This document shows, in pieces, positions 53,767 to 62,037 of a stretch of DNA of 64,000 bases. Made by a program: the position numbers and the translations under genes. How positions within the stretch are numbered: the stretch's first letter is position 1; every line of letters begins with the position of its first letter. This DNA is from Actinomycetes bacterium (GTDB lineage: Bacteria > Actinomycetota > Acidimicrobiia > Acidimicrobiales > Ilumatobacteraceae): positions 62,001 through 126,000 of the forward strand of contig JAIOPC010000007.1 of NCBI GenBank assembly GCA_021414085.1, read 5' to 3'. Below the pieces are notes generated by a model, which saw only the letters and a program-made list of their open reading frames with translations, did no database searches and had not been told where the DNA came from.

Positions 53767-54773
53767 TTGTTGGTGTTGACGGCGGATAGTTCGCCGGTGG
53801 CGAATGTCGCGGCCTCGCTGGTCCAGGTGTAGTCGGGCAATGCTTCGGTGTAGCCGTTCGCCCAGAAGGTCACGTCGTAGGTGATGCGTGCTTGGATCGT
53901 GACTGTGCCTGGTCCCGGCGGAGTCCACATGCAGTTGCCGTTGACGCCTGGTTCGGATTGATCCGGCAGCACGGGCACGGCGGGGAAGGCGATCGTGTCG
54001 GCGGTGACTTCGCTCGGATCGGTGACGCACTCGACGATGCCGTTGAACTCGGGCGACGGTTGTTCCGGCTTGGGTGTGAACACGACCTGGAACGACAGCG
54101 CGGTGGGACGTAGATAGAGGTACAACGTCCAGCCGCGGTAGTAGTCGGCGGTCGAGACCTGCTCGGCCCACGCGGCCGGTTGGATCGCAAGCCACGCCGG
54201 GTAGCGCGTGATCAATCCGCCCCAACGATCGACCACCGGGTTGCGGTACACGGTCGGCTGGATGAGCTGCAGTTGGTTGTACAGATTGGTGACGCGCACG
54301 CGCGGGTCGAGCATCGGATCGGACGGGTAGACGATGATGGTGTCGATGTGATGGTCGGTGGTGTCGCAGTAGACCTCGAACACGCGGCCGACTTGCGAGA
54401 GTGCGCCGAAGCTCTCGCTCGCTGCGTCGGGGCGATCGGAGTTGATGCTGTGCTGAAACTTGGCCTCGATGAACAACCAGCGCGTCGAGCTGACTTGTTG
54501 GCCCGCGGCGTAGTCCTGCCCGTCGTATGTTCGGCCCGCGGTCGAAGCAGTGAAGCCGCACGGACCTCGCGGGCGCGTGCGGAAGATCGAAGAGCCAGGG
54601 ATAGTGGTGTAACGAGTAAGCCCACCGGAGGTATTGCGAATGTCCACAACGTCAGCGCCAGTAGCACTGATCGGCGGACTGTCATCTTCACGATCGTCCC
54701 CTGCGCTCACTGGTGTCGGCGCGACGCAAGCAAGTAAGCCGGCTGCCATAGCGATGTTGAAGCTCAGACGCAT
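53763..54773 (-). CDS. Secreted protein of unknown function
   Basis: This is a 336-residue exported protein. The signal peptide MRLSFNIAMAAGLLACVAPTPVSA begins at ATG 54773 (an upstream in-frame start at 54809 would add 12 residues). The mature part is rich in Tyr, Trp and Pro with two Cys in RPRGPCGFTAS and VYCDTTDHH and two near the end, probably disulfide-bonded beta structure. I do not recognise a family. It overlaps the 3' end of the lipoprotein gene by 10 bp, suggesting a joint operon. Confidence 0.7.
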   Translation of the reverse strand: MRLSFNIAMAAGLLACVAPTPVSAGDDREDDSPPISATGADVVDIRNTSGGLTRYTTIPGSSIFRTRPRGPCGFTASTAGRTYDGQDYAAGQQVSSTRWLFIEAKFQHSINSDRPDAASESFGALSQVGRVFEVYCDTTDHHIDTIIVYPSDPMLDPRVRVTNLYNQLQLIQPTVYRNPVVDRWGGLITRYPAWLAIQPAAWAEQVSTADYYRGWTLYLYLRPTALSFQVVFTPKPEQPSPEFNGIVECVTDPSEVTADTIAFPAVPVLPDQSEPGVNGNCMWTPPGPGTVTIQARITYDVTFWANGYTEALPDYTWTSEAATFATGELSAVNTNN

Positions 54774-55516
54774 GCGCCAGCTAACTCGGTAACTCGATCG
54801 AGCTTCCATCGGCCATCACTCATCCGCATCGTGGCACCGACTTCCGTCTCGACAACGCCGGGAGTGCTGCCCTCCGCAATCGACCCATCAGCATTCCTTC
54901 GCACTGCACCGTCCAGCGAGCAGTCGGCCACGATGGCATCTACTTCACTCCGGCCGTCACCCAAGACCGTCGGCCGCAGCACGACGCCCGCTTCCAAACT
55001 CACGACCTGACCGGCCGCACCTCTCGGCTCCATCACTCCCTTGAGTCGCTCACCACCGTCGACGTAGTACGTCGTCCAACCCTCACTGGAGAAGTCCATT
55101 GGGTTCGAAGTGACGGCCGCGTAATACACCAGCGTCGCTTGCAGGTAGCCCTCGATGATGGGGCGGTCTTCTTCGTTGAGGGTCCAGGTGATTCCGTTGG
55201 CGATGTCTTCCACCACTGGCAGGTAGACCCACAGCCCGGGCATCAGCTCGTAGACCAAGCCGGGTGTCGTGATGCCCGGCGCCGAGTCGACCAGCTTCCA
55301 CGGACCGTCGGCACTGAGCCCTACAACTCCTTCAGGCAGCGTCGCCTCGGTTGTCGTAGCCACCGTCGTCGCTGCCGCTGTGGTCGCGGGCAACGTCGGC
55401 AGCGGGCTCAGCGACTCAGAACTGGGCGCGATCGTGTCGAGTTGCGAACCCTCCCCCGAATCGCAGGCGGCAAGAAACAGCACGCCGGCAACAACGAGAG
55501 TCGTCTTGCGTCGCAT
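54764..55516 (-). CDS. Putative lipoprotein of unknown function
   Basis: This 250-residue protein has a lipobox in VAGVLFLAACDSG, then a Thr/Ala-rich linker (residues 30-62) and a globular domain beginning GVVGLSADGPWKLVDSAPG. Cysteines in VADCSLDGAV and the terminal GACV may pair. No family is recognised. It is upstream of and overlapping the secreted-protein gene, so the two products may act together at the cell surface. Confidence 0.7.
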   Translation of the reverse strand: MRRKTTLVVAGVLFLAACDSGEGSQLDTIAPSSESLSPLPTLPATTAAATTVATTTEATLPEGVVGLSADGPWKLVDSAPGITTPGLVYELMPGLWVYLPVVEDIANGITWTLNEEDRPIIEGYLQATLVYYAAVTSNPMDFSSEGWTTYYVDGGERLKGVMEPRGAAGQVVSLEAGVVLRPTVLGDGRSEVDAIVADCSLDGAVRRNADGSIAEGSTPGVVETEVGATMRMSDGRWKLDRVTELAGACV

Positions 55517-55623
55517 TCGGGCTCCAAGCGGGTGAGGGTCACTTGAACTGGGCACAGCGAGTACCGCCATTCGGCACCCCTCACTATGACGCAAGAAGCG
55601 CGCCCGCTATGACGCGGCGGGCT

Positions 55624-56571
55624 TCAGAAGTAGATGATCTTCTCGGCTGCGGCTTCGGCGGCATCGAGATCGTCGGTGTAGGCGCCGGTGCTGAGGTACT
55701 TCCAGCCGCCGTCGCACACGATGAACACGATGCAGCCAGACTCGAGCTCGGAAGCCACCTTCGCCGCGCCGGCCAGCGCTGCACCAGACGAGATGCCGGC
55801 GAACACGCCACACTCGGCGACCAGTCGGCGCGTCCACTCCAGGCTTTCGCGCGGGCGCACCACGCGCTTGCGATCGAGCAGGTCGATGCCGTGCCAACTC
55901 TCGAACAGTGGCGGGATGTAACCCTCGTCGAGGTTGCGCAGTCCCTCCACCTTCTCGCCCAGCGGTGGCTCGATCGCGACTACTTGAATCGCTTTGTTCT
56001 GCTCTTTCAAGTAGCGACCGGTGCCCATCAGCGTGCCGCTGGTGCCCAGACCGGCGACAAAGTGCGTGATCTCGGGGCAGTCGCGCCAGATCTCGGGGCC
56101 TGTGCCCTCGTAGTGCGCCATCGGATTGTTCTCGTTGCCGTACTGGTAGAGGAAGCACCACTCGGGATGCTCAGCGGCCATTGCCTGCGCGCGCTTCACC
56201 GCACCATTACTGCCCTCTTCGCCCGGCGTGAGGATCAGTTCTGCACCGAACACCAGCAGCATCTGTCGCCGTTCGATCGACACGCTGTCGGGCATCAGGA
56301 TCGTGATCGGATAGCCCTTCATCTGCGCAATCGCGGCCAACGCGATACCGGTGTTGCCCGACGATGGTTCGAGCAGGCGTTGCCCCGGCTTCAGCGTGCC
56401 GTCTTTCTCGGCCTGCTCGATCATCTGCTTCGCGATGCGATCCTTCACCGAGCCGAAGGGGTTCTGGCTTTCAAGCTTGGCGATGATGCGCACACTCGGA
56501 TTCGGTGAAAGGCGACTGACATCGACCATCGGCGTGTTGCCAATCAGGTCGAGCACGCTGTCGTTGATCAT
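55624..56571 (-). CDS. Cysteine synthase (CysK/CysM family)
   Basis: This is a 315-residue fold-type II PLP enzyme. The PLP lysine is in NPFGSVKDRIAK, the substrate loop in EPSSGNTGIAL, the phosphate loop in GLGTSGTLMGTGRYLK and the C-terminal Ser in AGISSGAALAG. It makes cysteine from an activated serine plus sulfide or a sulfur carrier. The neighbouring Mec-type protease suggests the CysM route used in mycobacteria, where O-phosphoserine reacts with thiocarboxylated CysO; but no cysO is present between the two genes, so the substrate is undecided. Confidence 0.9.
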   Translation of the reverse strand: MINDSVLDLIGNTPMVDVSRLSPNPSVRIIAKLESQNPFGSVKDRIAKQMIEQAEKDGTLKPGQRLLEPSSGNTGIALAAIAQMKGYPITILMPDSVSIERRQMLLVFGAELILTPGEEGSNGAVKRAQAMAAEHPEWCFLYQYGNENNPMAHYEGTGPEIWRDCPEITHFVAGLGTSGTLMGTGRYLKEQNKAIQVVAIEPPLGEKVEGLRNLDEGYIPPLFESWHGIDLLDRKRVVRPRESLEWTRRLVAECGVFAGISSGAALAGAAKVASELESGCIVFIVCDGGWKYLSTGAYTDDLDAAEAAAEKIIYF

Positions 56572-56607
56572 CGCAACGTCCTTCTGGCGAGGTGCCTTTT
56601 CCTAATT

Positions 56608-56620
56608 CCGATCAATTCGG
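56608..56620. promoter_or_regulatory. Inverted repeat upstream of the cysteine synthase gene
   Basis: CCGA-TCAAT-TCGG lies 37 bp before the cysteine synthase start. Such AT-centred short palindromes are typical of Rrf2-type regulators of cysteine and Fe-S metabolism; the binding factor is not known here. Confidence 0.4.
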
Positions 56621-56634
56621 TCGGCAATCTACCA

Positions 56635-57045
56635 TCAGCCCGCAGCGATGGGCACTTCGCTGATCGCGCCATCGACCAGGCGATAGCAGCGCGCCTCGGG
56701 CGCTTCCCGCTTCAAGCTGACGATCACGTATAGCCACGTCGGGTCGGGCGCTTGTGCGACATCGGTGGGGCTTGGGTACGGCTCGCTGTGGGTGTGGCTG
56801 TGGAACACACCGATGATTTCGAGGCCGTCAGCTTCGGCCTCGCGTTCCGCGCGCAACAGCTCCTTGCCCGGCACGGTGTACACCCGGGCCGATGCGGCCT
56901 CGTTCGTGCACGCAACGTAGCGGTGAACTCGCGTGCCCTTCCCCACCAGCAATCCGCACGCCTCGAGCGGGTAGCCGTCGTAGGCAGCACCAATCATCCG
57001 TGCGTAGGTGGACGCGGAAAACGTGAGAGGCGAAACGGCGGGCAT
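56635..57045 (-). CDS. mec: JAMM/MPN+ metalloprotease, Mec-like
   Basis: This 136-residue zinc peptidase has the complete JAMM motif: Glu in YPLEACGLLVG and HSHTHSEPYPSPTD (His-x-His, Ser, Asp). In mycobacteria Mec clips the cysteine from CysO-cysteine in the Mec-CysO-CysM pathway. Here the cysteine synthase gene follows after 63 bp but the small carrier gene cysO is missing from the gap. It is divergent from smpB. Confidence 0.88.
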   Translation of the reverse strand: MPAVSPLTFSASTYARMIGAAYDGYPLEACGLLVGKGTRVHRYVACTNEAASARVYTVPGKELLRAEREAEADGLEIIGVFHSHTHSEPYPSPTDVAQAPDPTWLYVIVSLKREAPEARCYRLVDGAISEVPIAAG

Positions 57046-57071
57046 TGGCTCGGAAGGGTACCGCTACCCTG

Positions 57072-57590
57072 ATGGCTCGCATGGTGACTTCCAGTGATCG
57101 CAAGAACTTGAACGGGCGCGACCAGGCCCGCAAGCTGATCGCCAGTAATCGCCGCGCCCGTCGTGATTACGACATCATCGAGACCTACGAGACCGGCATC
57201 GTGCTGAGCGGTAGTGAGGTCAAGTCGTTGCGTGAGGGCCACGCGCAAGTCGCCGACTCGTACGCCCGCGTGATGAACGGCCAGGTCTGGCTTGATGGCG
57301 TGCACATTCCGCCCTACCAGAACGCGCACGGCATCGGCGCCCACGACCCGGATCGCGAGCGCAAGCTGCTGATGCACCGCCGCGAGATCGACAAGCTGTC
57401 GCACACGATCGCGATCGAACACCTCGCACTGATCCTGCTCTCGATGTACTTCAAGGACGGGCGAGTGAAGGTCGAGCTCGGCCTCGGCCGTGGCCGCAAG
57501 AAGGGCGACAAGCGCCAGGCGATGGCCGAGCGCGACTCGAAGCGCGAGATGGCGCGAGCGATGGTGCACAAAGCCAAGGGCCGCGACTAG
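57072..57590 (+). CDS. smpB: SsrA-binding protein SmpB
   Basis: SmpB delivers tmRNA to stalled ribosomes. The product is 172 residues from ATG 57072; a second ATG three codons later is also possible. Motifs are ASNRRARRDYDIIETYETGI, LSGSEVKSLREGHAQVADSY, YQNAHGIGAHDPDRERKLL and the basic tail ending MVHKAKGRD. The partner tmRNA is 4 kb downstream. The stop overlaps the start of the next gene (TAGTG). Confidence 0.96.
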   Translation: MARMVTSSDRKNLNGRDQARKLIASNRRARRDYDIIETYETGIVLSGSEVKSLREGHAQVADSYARVMNGQVWLDGVHIPPYQNAHGIGAHDPDRERKLLMHRREIDKLSHTIAIEHLALILLSMYFKDGRVKVELGLGRGRKKGDKRQAMAERDSKREMARAMVHKAKGRD

Positions 57591-58336
57591 TGGCGCGTGT
57601 GTTGTTGCCACTCCCCGACCGCGACTTCGACGTCACCGAGGTTGCAGTGCCATGGAAGTTGTTGCGCGATGCGGGGCACGATGTCGTGTTCGCGACCGAA
57701 CGCGGCGCTGCCGGCACAGCACCCGCGGCGGATCCGCTGTTGCTGACCGGCGTTGTGTTCGGCCGCCTGGGCGCGGCCGATGAGGCAGCAGAGTGGTATG
57801 CGGAGATGACGCAGACCCGCGAGTTCCAGCGGCCCGTGCTGTGGTCGTCACTCGATCCGGGCGACTACGACGGCCTGCTGCTGCCCGGTGGGCACGCGCC
57901 GGGGATGCGTCAGTACCTCGGCAGCACCGAGTTGCAAGCCAAGGTCGCAGCCTTCTGGGCGCTGGGACGACCGGTCGCGGCGATCTGCCACGGCGTGCTC
58001 GTGCTCGCACGCGCGAAGGGTGCCGACGGTCGCTCGGTGCTGCACGACAAGCGCACCACTTGCTTGCCGAAGTACCTCGAGCGGTCTGCCTTCTTCCTCA
58101 CCGCATGGCGGCGCGGTCGCTATTACCGCACGTACCCCACTTACGTCGAAGCCGAAGTGCGCGCGGCGCTCGATTCGCCCAAGCAGTTCGTGCGCGGCCC
58201 GCGCGTTGCGTCGAAACGCGGCACCGCCACCAACGACAAACCCGCGTTCGTTGTCGACGACGGCAACTACGTGTCGGCGCGCTGGCCGGGCGACGCGTAT
58301 CTATTCGCCCGCACCTTCATCGGAAAGTTGTCATGA
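57590..58336 (+). CDS. DJ-1/PfpI-family class I glutamine amidotransferase-like protein
   Basis: This 248-residue flavodoxin-like protein has LLLPGGHAPGMRQYL, the nucleophile Cys elbow in AAICHGVLVLARA, and a C-terminal WPGDAYLFARTFIG. It belongs to the PfpI/DJ-1 group, which includes glyoxalase-III/chaperone-like and deglycase-like proteins. The GTG start overlaps the smpB stop, and its own stop overlaps the ATG of the dimethylargininase gene, so all three are tightly linked. Confidence 0.85.
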   Translation: MARVLLPLPDRDFDVTEVAVPWKLLRDAGHDVVFATERGAAGTAPAADPLLLTGVVFGRLGAADEAAEWYAEMTQTREFQRPVLWSSLDPGDYDGLLLPGGHAPGMRQYLGSTELQAKVAAFWALGRPVAAICHGVLVLARAKGADGRSVLHDKRTTCLPKYLERSAFFLTAWRRGRYYRTYPTYVEAEVRAALDSPKQFVRGPRVASKRGTATNDKPAFVVDDGNYVSARWPGDAYLFARTFIGKLS

Positions 58337-59118
58337 CCAAACTCGCACTTGTTCGCCCGCCCAGCCCGCGCTTGGCTGAGGGCATCGTCACGCACATCGA
58401 TCGTTCGCCAGTCGACGTGGCACTCGCAATGCGACAGTGGGTCGGGTACGTCGCCGCGCTGAACGAACACGGCTGGACCACTTATGAAGTGCCGGCCGCA
58501 CCCGACTGCCCCGACTCGGCGTTCGTGGAAGACACGATGGTGGTGTTCCGCGACGTGGCGGCGCTGGCGCGCCCGGGGGCCGACGAGCGCAAGCCCGAAG
58601 TCGCGGCCGCGGCCGACGCGATTCGCGCGCTGGGATACCGCACGGTTGCGATCGAAGCTCCCGGCACGCTCGACGGCGGCGATGTGTTGAAGGTCGGCAC
58701 CACTATCTATGTCGGCCACGGTGGGCGCACCAATCCCGAAGGCATTGCGCAACTCGCAGCCGCGTTTGAACCACTTGGCGCGACCGTTGTTACCGTGCCG
58801 CTCAGCAAGGTGCTGCACCTCAAGTCGGCGGTGACAGCGTTACCTGATGGCACCATCATCGGCTGGGAACCCGTCGTCGACGACGCCTCGCTGTTTCCGA
58901 CGTTCCTCGCGATGCCCGAAGAGCCAGGAGCACACGTCGTGTTGCTCGACGACACTCACGTGCTCATGTCATCCGACGCTCCGCAAAGCGCCGCGCTGAT
59001 TCGTGCCCGTGGCTACGAACCGGTGCTCGTCGACATCAGCGAGTACATCAAGCTCGAGGGCTGCGTGACCTGCTTAAGCGTCCGCCTCCGCGAAGCCCCA
59101 ACCACCCCCACCGTTTGA
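58333..59118 (+). CDS. Dimethylarginine dimethylaminohydrolase-like amidinohydrolase
   Basis: This 261-residue guanidine-modifying enzyme shows PDCPDSAFVEDTMVVF with the acidic substrate ligands, APGTLDGGDVLKVG, the catalytic His in LHLKSAVTALP, and the nucleophilic Cys in KLEGCVTCLSVR. DDAH hydrolyses methylated arginines to citrulline; some close homologues act on arginine or other guanidines. ATG 58333 overlaps the previous stop (ATGA). Confidence 0.9.
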   Translation: MTKLALVRPPSPRLAEGIVTHIDRSPVDVALAMRQWVGYVAALNEHGWTTYEVPAAPDCPDSAFVEDTMVVFRDVAALARPGADERKPEVAAAADAIRALGYRTVAIEAPGTLDGGDVLKVGTTIYVGHGGRTNPEGIAQLAAAFEPLGATVVTVPLSKVLHLKSAVTALPDGTIIGWEPVVDDASLFPTFLAMPEEPGAHVVLLDDTHVLMSSDAPQSAALIRARGYEPVLVDISEYIKLEGCVTCLSVRLREAPTTPTV

Positions 59119-59149
59119 ACACTTTCGGGCGCTATCCGCCCGAAAGTGT
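59119..59149. terminator. Bidirectional hairpin terminator
   Basis: A 13-bp perfect stem, ACACTTTCGGGCG and CGCCCGAAAGTGT, with loop CTATC lies directly after the dimethylargininase stop and before the convergent gene stop at 59164. It lacks a long T-run but its position and strength suit termination from both sides. Confidence 0.75.
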
Positions 59150-59163
59150 GCAAACGCAGGAGG

Positions 59164-59982
59164 TCAGGTGAGGGGTTCGTTGAGCTGGTTGCGCGTTGGG
59201 CGCAAGATCATCGTGTACGTATCGGCCAAGGCGACCTCGCGATGATTAGCTTGCGCCTTTAGCCGCTCGGGGTCGAGCGCGACTGCCATGAACGCGGCCT
59301 TGCTGGGGAATGCGTTGAAACGAATCTGATCCCACTGGCGTCCGTCGCCGACGATCGTGCCCTCCACTGCGAACCACGCGTCGATGTGCACGCCATGGGG
59401 CACGGCAATCTTCGCTGCGTGATCCGTGTAAGTGGCCATCTCGTTGCGCGCCGCCGGATCGTGGAACTTCAACACGTGCAACACAACAACGGGCGGGTCG
59501 TCGTCCGTCGGCGGATGCGGAACATCGGCCCAATCAGGTGCATCCGCAGGCAGCGCTGGAACCGGCATTGGCTGGCAACCGGCGATGATCGTCGCCGCCA
59601 TTCCGGCGTCCTTGTGAGGATGCAGGTCGGTGAAGTCTTTGCGCGTTTGCATTTCGATGAACGAGCGACGAGTCGGATACTTCGCTACTGCGATGCGATC
59701 CCATCGCGGCGTGTCGTTGAAGAACTGGGTGTCGACGTCGGCCATGAACACGATGCGAGCGCCCACCGCCTTCAATGGGCCAACGGGCGAATAGCGATCG
59801 TCGGCCTCGCGGCCCGTGATCTCCCCCTCGCGCCCGTCGGTGTACTCAGCACGATCGCGATAGCTCATCAGGTTCACCATCCACACAGGTCCGTCCTCGT
59901 CAGGCGGGGTGGTCGCTAACCGCTTGCCATATTCGCGGTCGACCTTGCCATAACGGACTTCGTTGGTGGTGTTCTCAGCCAT
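59164..59982 (-). CDS. Conserved hypothetical protein with two dimeric alpha/beta-barrel-like halves
   Basis: This 272-residue soluble protein has two related halves: WMVNLMSYRDRAEYTDGREG through WDRIAVAKYPTRRSFIEM, and VVLHVLKFHDPAARNEMATY through WDQIRFNAFPSKAAFMAVAL. Each has the strand-helix-strand pattern and (F/Y)P(S/T)(R/K)xxF block of DUF1330-like or ferredoxin-fold dimeric barrels. The function is unknown. It is divergent from trmO. Confidence 0.65.
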   Translation of the reverse strand: MAENTTNEVRYGKVDREYGKRLATTPPDEDGPVWMVNLMSYRDRAEYTDGREGEITGREADDRYSPVGPLKAVGARIVFMADVDTQFFNDTPRWDRIAVAKYPTRRSFIEMQTRKDFTDLHPHKDAGMAATIIAGCQPMPVPALPADAPDWADVPHPPTDDDPPVVVLHVLKFHDPAARNEMATYTDHAAKIAVPHGVHIDAWFAVEGTIVGDGRQWDQIRFNAFPSKAAFMAVALDPERLKAQANHREVALADTYTMILRPTRNQLNEPLT

Positions 59983-60005
59983 CCGAGTGACATTACGTTC
60001 GGGGC

Positions 60006-60470
60006 ATGTCCACCTACACAGTCGAACCCATCGGTTTCGTGCGCTCCAGTCGCGACGCGGCGATTGACGACGATTGGGATGCGGTGACCGCGGTCATCGA
60101 GCTCGATGCCTCGCAAGTGCAGCCCGACGCGACGCAGGGTCTCGACACGTTCTCGCACATCGAGGTCGTGTTCCTATTCGACCAAGTTGATCCCGGCAAG
60201 GTGTGCCGCGACTCGCGCCATCCCCGCGGCAACAGCGCGTGGCCCCGAGTGGGCATCCTCGCTCAACGCGCCAAGGATCGGCCGAACCGCATTGGCCTCA
60301 CTACGTGTCGCGTGTTGCGCGTCGACGGCCTGCGCATTGAAGTGTCCGGGCTCGATGCCATCGACGGCACGCCCGTGCTCGACATCAAGCCGCTGATGGA
60401 CGGCTTCGCGGCCCGAGGTGAGCGGCGCGAGCCCGCGTGGGCGACTGAATTGATGGCGGACTATTGGTGA
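60006..60470 (+). CDS. trmO: TsaA/TrmO-like tRNA methyltransferase
   Basis: This 154-residue SAM-binding beta-barrel protein has EPIGFVRSSRDAAIDDDW, LDTFSHIEVVFLFDQVD, the conserved RDSRHPRGN and PRVGILAQRAKDRPNRIGLT, then VLDIKPLMDG. TrmO N6-methylates t6A37 in tRNA-Thr in E. coli, and the fold is shared by related proteins of other specificity. Its stop overlaps the next GTG start (GTGA). Confidence 0.88.
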   Translation: MSTYTVEPIGFVRSSRDAAIDDDWDAVTAVIELDASQVQPDATQGLDTFSHIEVVFLFDQVDPGKVCRDSRHPRGNSAWPRVGILAQRAKDRPNRIGLTTCRVLRVDGLRIEVSGLDAIDGTPVLDIKPLMDGFAARGERREPAWATELMADYW

Positions 60471-60946
60471 AAAGCCTGACCACCGTCACGTTCGATGTTG
60501 TGCCGGCGTCGCACGTCGATGCGATCTACGCGATGACCCGCTACTTCACGGAACTCGACTCACGCTTCGACGGCGGCTTCGAACCCGGCGACACACTCAC
60601 CGTTGATGCCGCTTCAATGACAGCGCCAGCTGGTGCGTTTGTCGTCGCACGTAGTGATGGTGCTGCTATCGGTTGCGGCGGCGTGATTCGCATGGACGAT
60701 CGCTCAGCCGAGATCAAGCGCATGTGGGTCGACCCGGAGTGGCGTGGGCTGGGGTTGGGCAAGGGGCTGCTGGCGAACCTGGAATCACACGCGGCGCGAC
60801 TGGGGTTCAGCGTCGTTCGGCTCGACACCAACAGTGCGCTGACAGAAGCGATCGCGATGTACGAAGGTGCCGGCTACCGCGCGATAGAGCGCTACAACGA
60901 CAACCCTTACGCCCGCCACTGGTTCGAGAAGCAACTGCCGAAGTAG
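60467..60946 (+). CDS. GNAT-family N-acetyltransferase
   Basis: This 159-residue single-domain acetyltransferase has the acetyl-CoA loop MWVDPEWRGLGLGKGLL and the C-terminal AIAMYEGAGYRAIERYNDNP. The GTG at 60467 is coupled to the trmO stop; a TTG one codon earlier is less likely. The substrate is unknown. Confidence 0.88.
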   Translation: MKSLTTVTFDVVPASHVDAIYAMTRYFTELDSRFDGGFEPGDTLTVDAASMTAPAGAFVVARSDGAAIGCGGVIRMDDRSAEIKRMWVDPEWRGLGLGKGLLANLESHAARLGFSVVRLDTNSALTEAIAMYEGAGYRAIERYNDNPYARHWFEKQLPK

Positions 60947-61071
60947 ACGGCTGGCAACTCGACTTCGTAGATCTGTCCCATCCGTCGCGGCTCTCGTCAC
61001 GAACGTCTTTCAGTGATCAACCGACCAGGCACGAACGCTCTCTGCCCGGTCGCCCAACTGAAGGAGAAAAC

Positions 61072-61095
61072 GTGAACCTCAGAAAGCCATTGTGA
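61072..61095 (+). pseudogene. Orphan gene start (7 codons) with strong ribosome-binding site
   Basis: AAGGAG is followed at proper spacing by GTG AAC CTC AGA AAG CCA TTG TGA. It looks like the preserved first codons and ribosome-binding site of a gene whose body has been lost, immediately before the SDR remnant. Confidence 0.4.
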
Positions 61096-61511
61096 GTGGG
61101 AAAGCGATCGCTTGCGACCGCTGGTGCCGCTCTGTTGCTGGGAGGAGCGTCGGACTGGCACGCAGCCTCGCGCCGGAGGCTCGACGTCACGGAGTCGGAG
61201 TCACAGCCGTTTGCCCCGGGCCGGTCGAGACCCCGATGCTTGATGCCGGCCAAGAGTTCACGAGTGTGACGGGCGGTTTCGATGCCCGCCGCTATCTCAC
61301 CGACGCCGCCGGACCGGCGCTTCCACCGAGCAAGGTCGCTACTGCTGTTGTGCGATCCATCGGCACGCGTCGAGTCGTCGTCGCGCCTGGCCGCGCTCGC
61401 CTCCTGGCCCGCTTCGGTGCAATGGCACCAAACCTCACGTCCAAGATCATCAGTCTTGCGATGCGCAAGGAACTGGGACGGATGCGCGAGAGCGCGGTCT
61501 CATCCAAGTAG
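61092..61511 (+). pseudogene. C-terminal remnant of a short-chain dehydrogenase/reductase
   Basis: From about 61140 the frame reads GLARSLAPEARRHGVGVTAV then CPGPVETPML, the C-terminal third of an SDR enzyme. The Rossmann GxxxGxG motif and the YxxxK active site are absent, and the first 15 residues of the open frame do not resemble the family. A full SDR is about 250 residues. Expression from the GTG at 61092 would give 139 residues without catalytic residues. This is most likely a deletion scar between the GNAT gene and the tmRNA gene. Confidence 0.75.
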
Positions 61512-61541
61512 CGATAAGTTGGTGTTGCTATCCCAACCAAT

Positions 61542-61928
61542 GGGGCTGACAGGTTTCGACGTCAGATTCACTGGGCGGGCGTGCGACCCGAGTTGCTCAG
61601 ACTCGCTAAACGGGGCACAAAAATGAATTGCCAACGAGCAGTTCGCTCTCGCCGCCTAATTAGTTAGGTAGTGAAGAGACATCGTGACCAGAAATGGCGC
61701 ACGGGGCCGATTCACCGCAGCCTGGCACCAGAAGCGGGGAATGACAGTGGGAAAGACCACTGGCGTCGGGAAAGACCGATGACGATTCGGAAAGACGATT
61801 CGCGGGCCACCGGGCAACCGATGGTCAGCCGACCCGCCGGTCTTCCTGCGTTAGGAAGAGAGTCGGGAACGGTCGTAGCACGTACGTTCAATGCCTGATG
61901 GACGGGGGTTCGATTCCCCCCAGCTCCA
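61542..61928 (+). ncRNA. ssrA: Transfer-messenger RNA (tmRNA)
   Basis: The 5' end GGGGCTGACAGGTTTCGACG and the 3' end with GGGTTCGATTCCC (T-arm) and CAGCTCC give a 7-bp acceptor stem (61542-61548 with 61921-61927) and discriminator A; CCA is not encoded. The tag frame is 61630-61659, encoding ANEQFALAA then TAA, with an in-frame TGA just upstream, so the resume codon is the GCC at 61630. The tag ends in the proteolysis signal ALAA. The length is 387 nt, with pseudoknot-like repeats around GGGAAAGACC. Confidence 0.95.
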
Positions 61929-62037
61929 CTTTTTCCGCGCGGACATCTCCGCCGACCGCGACGCTCGCGCGAAGTGCCGCAAGTGATGTCCGAAGGCCCT
62001 TTGTTTCGGTTCGGCGACCCGCCATCGTGGAACTCAC

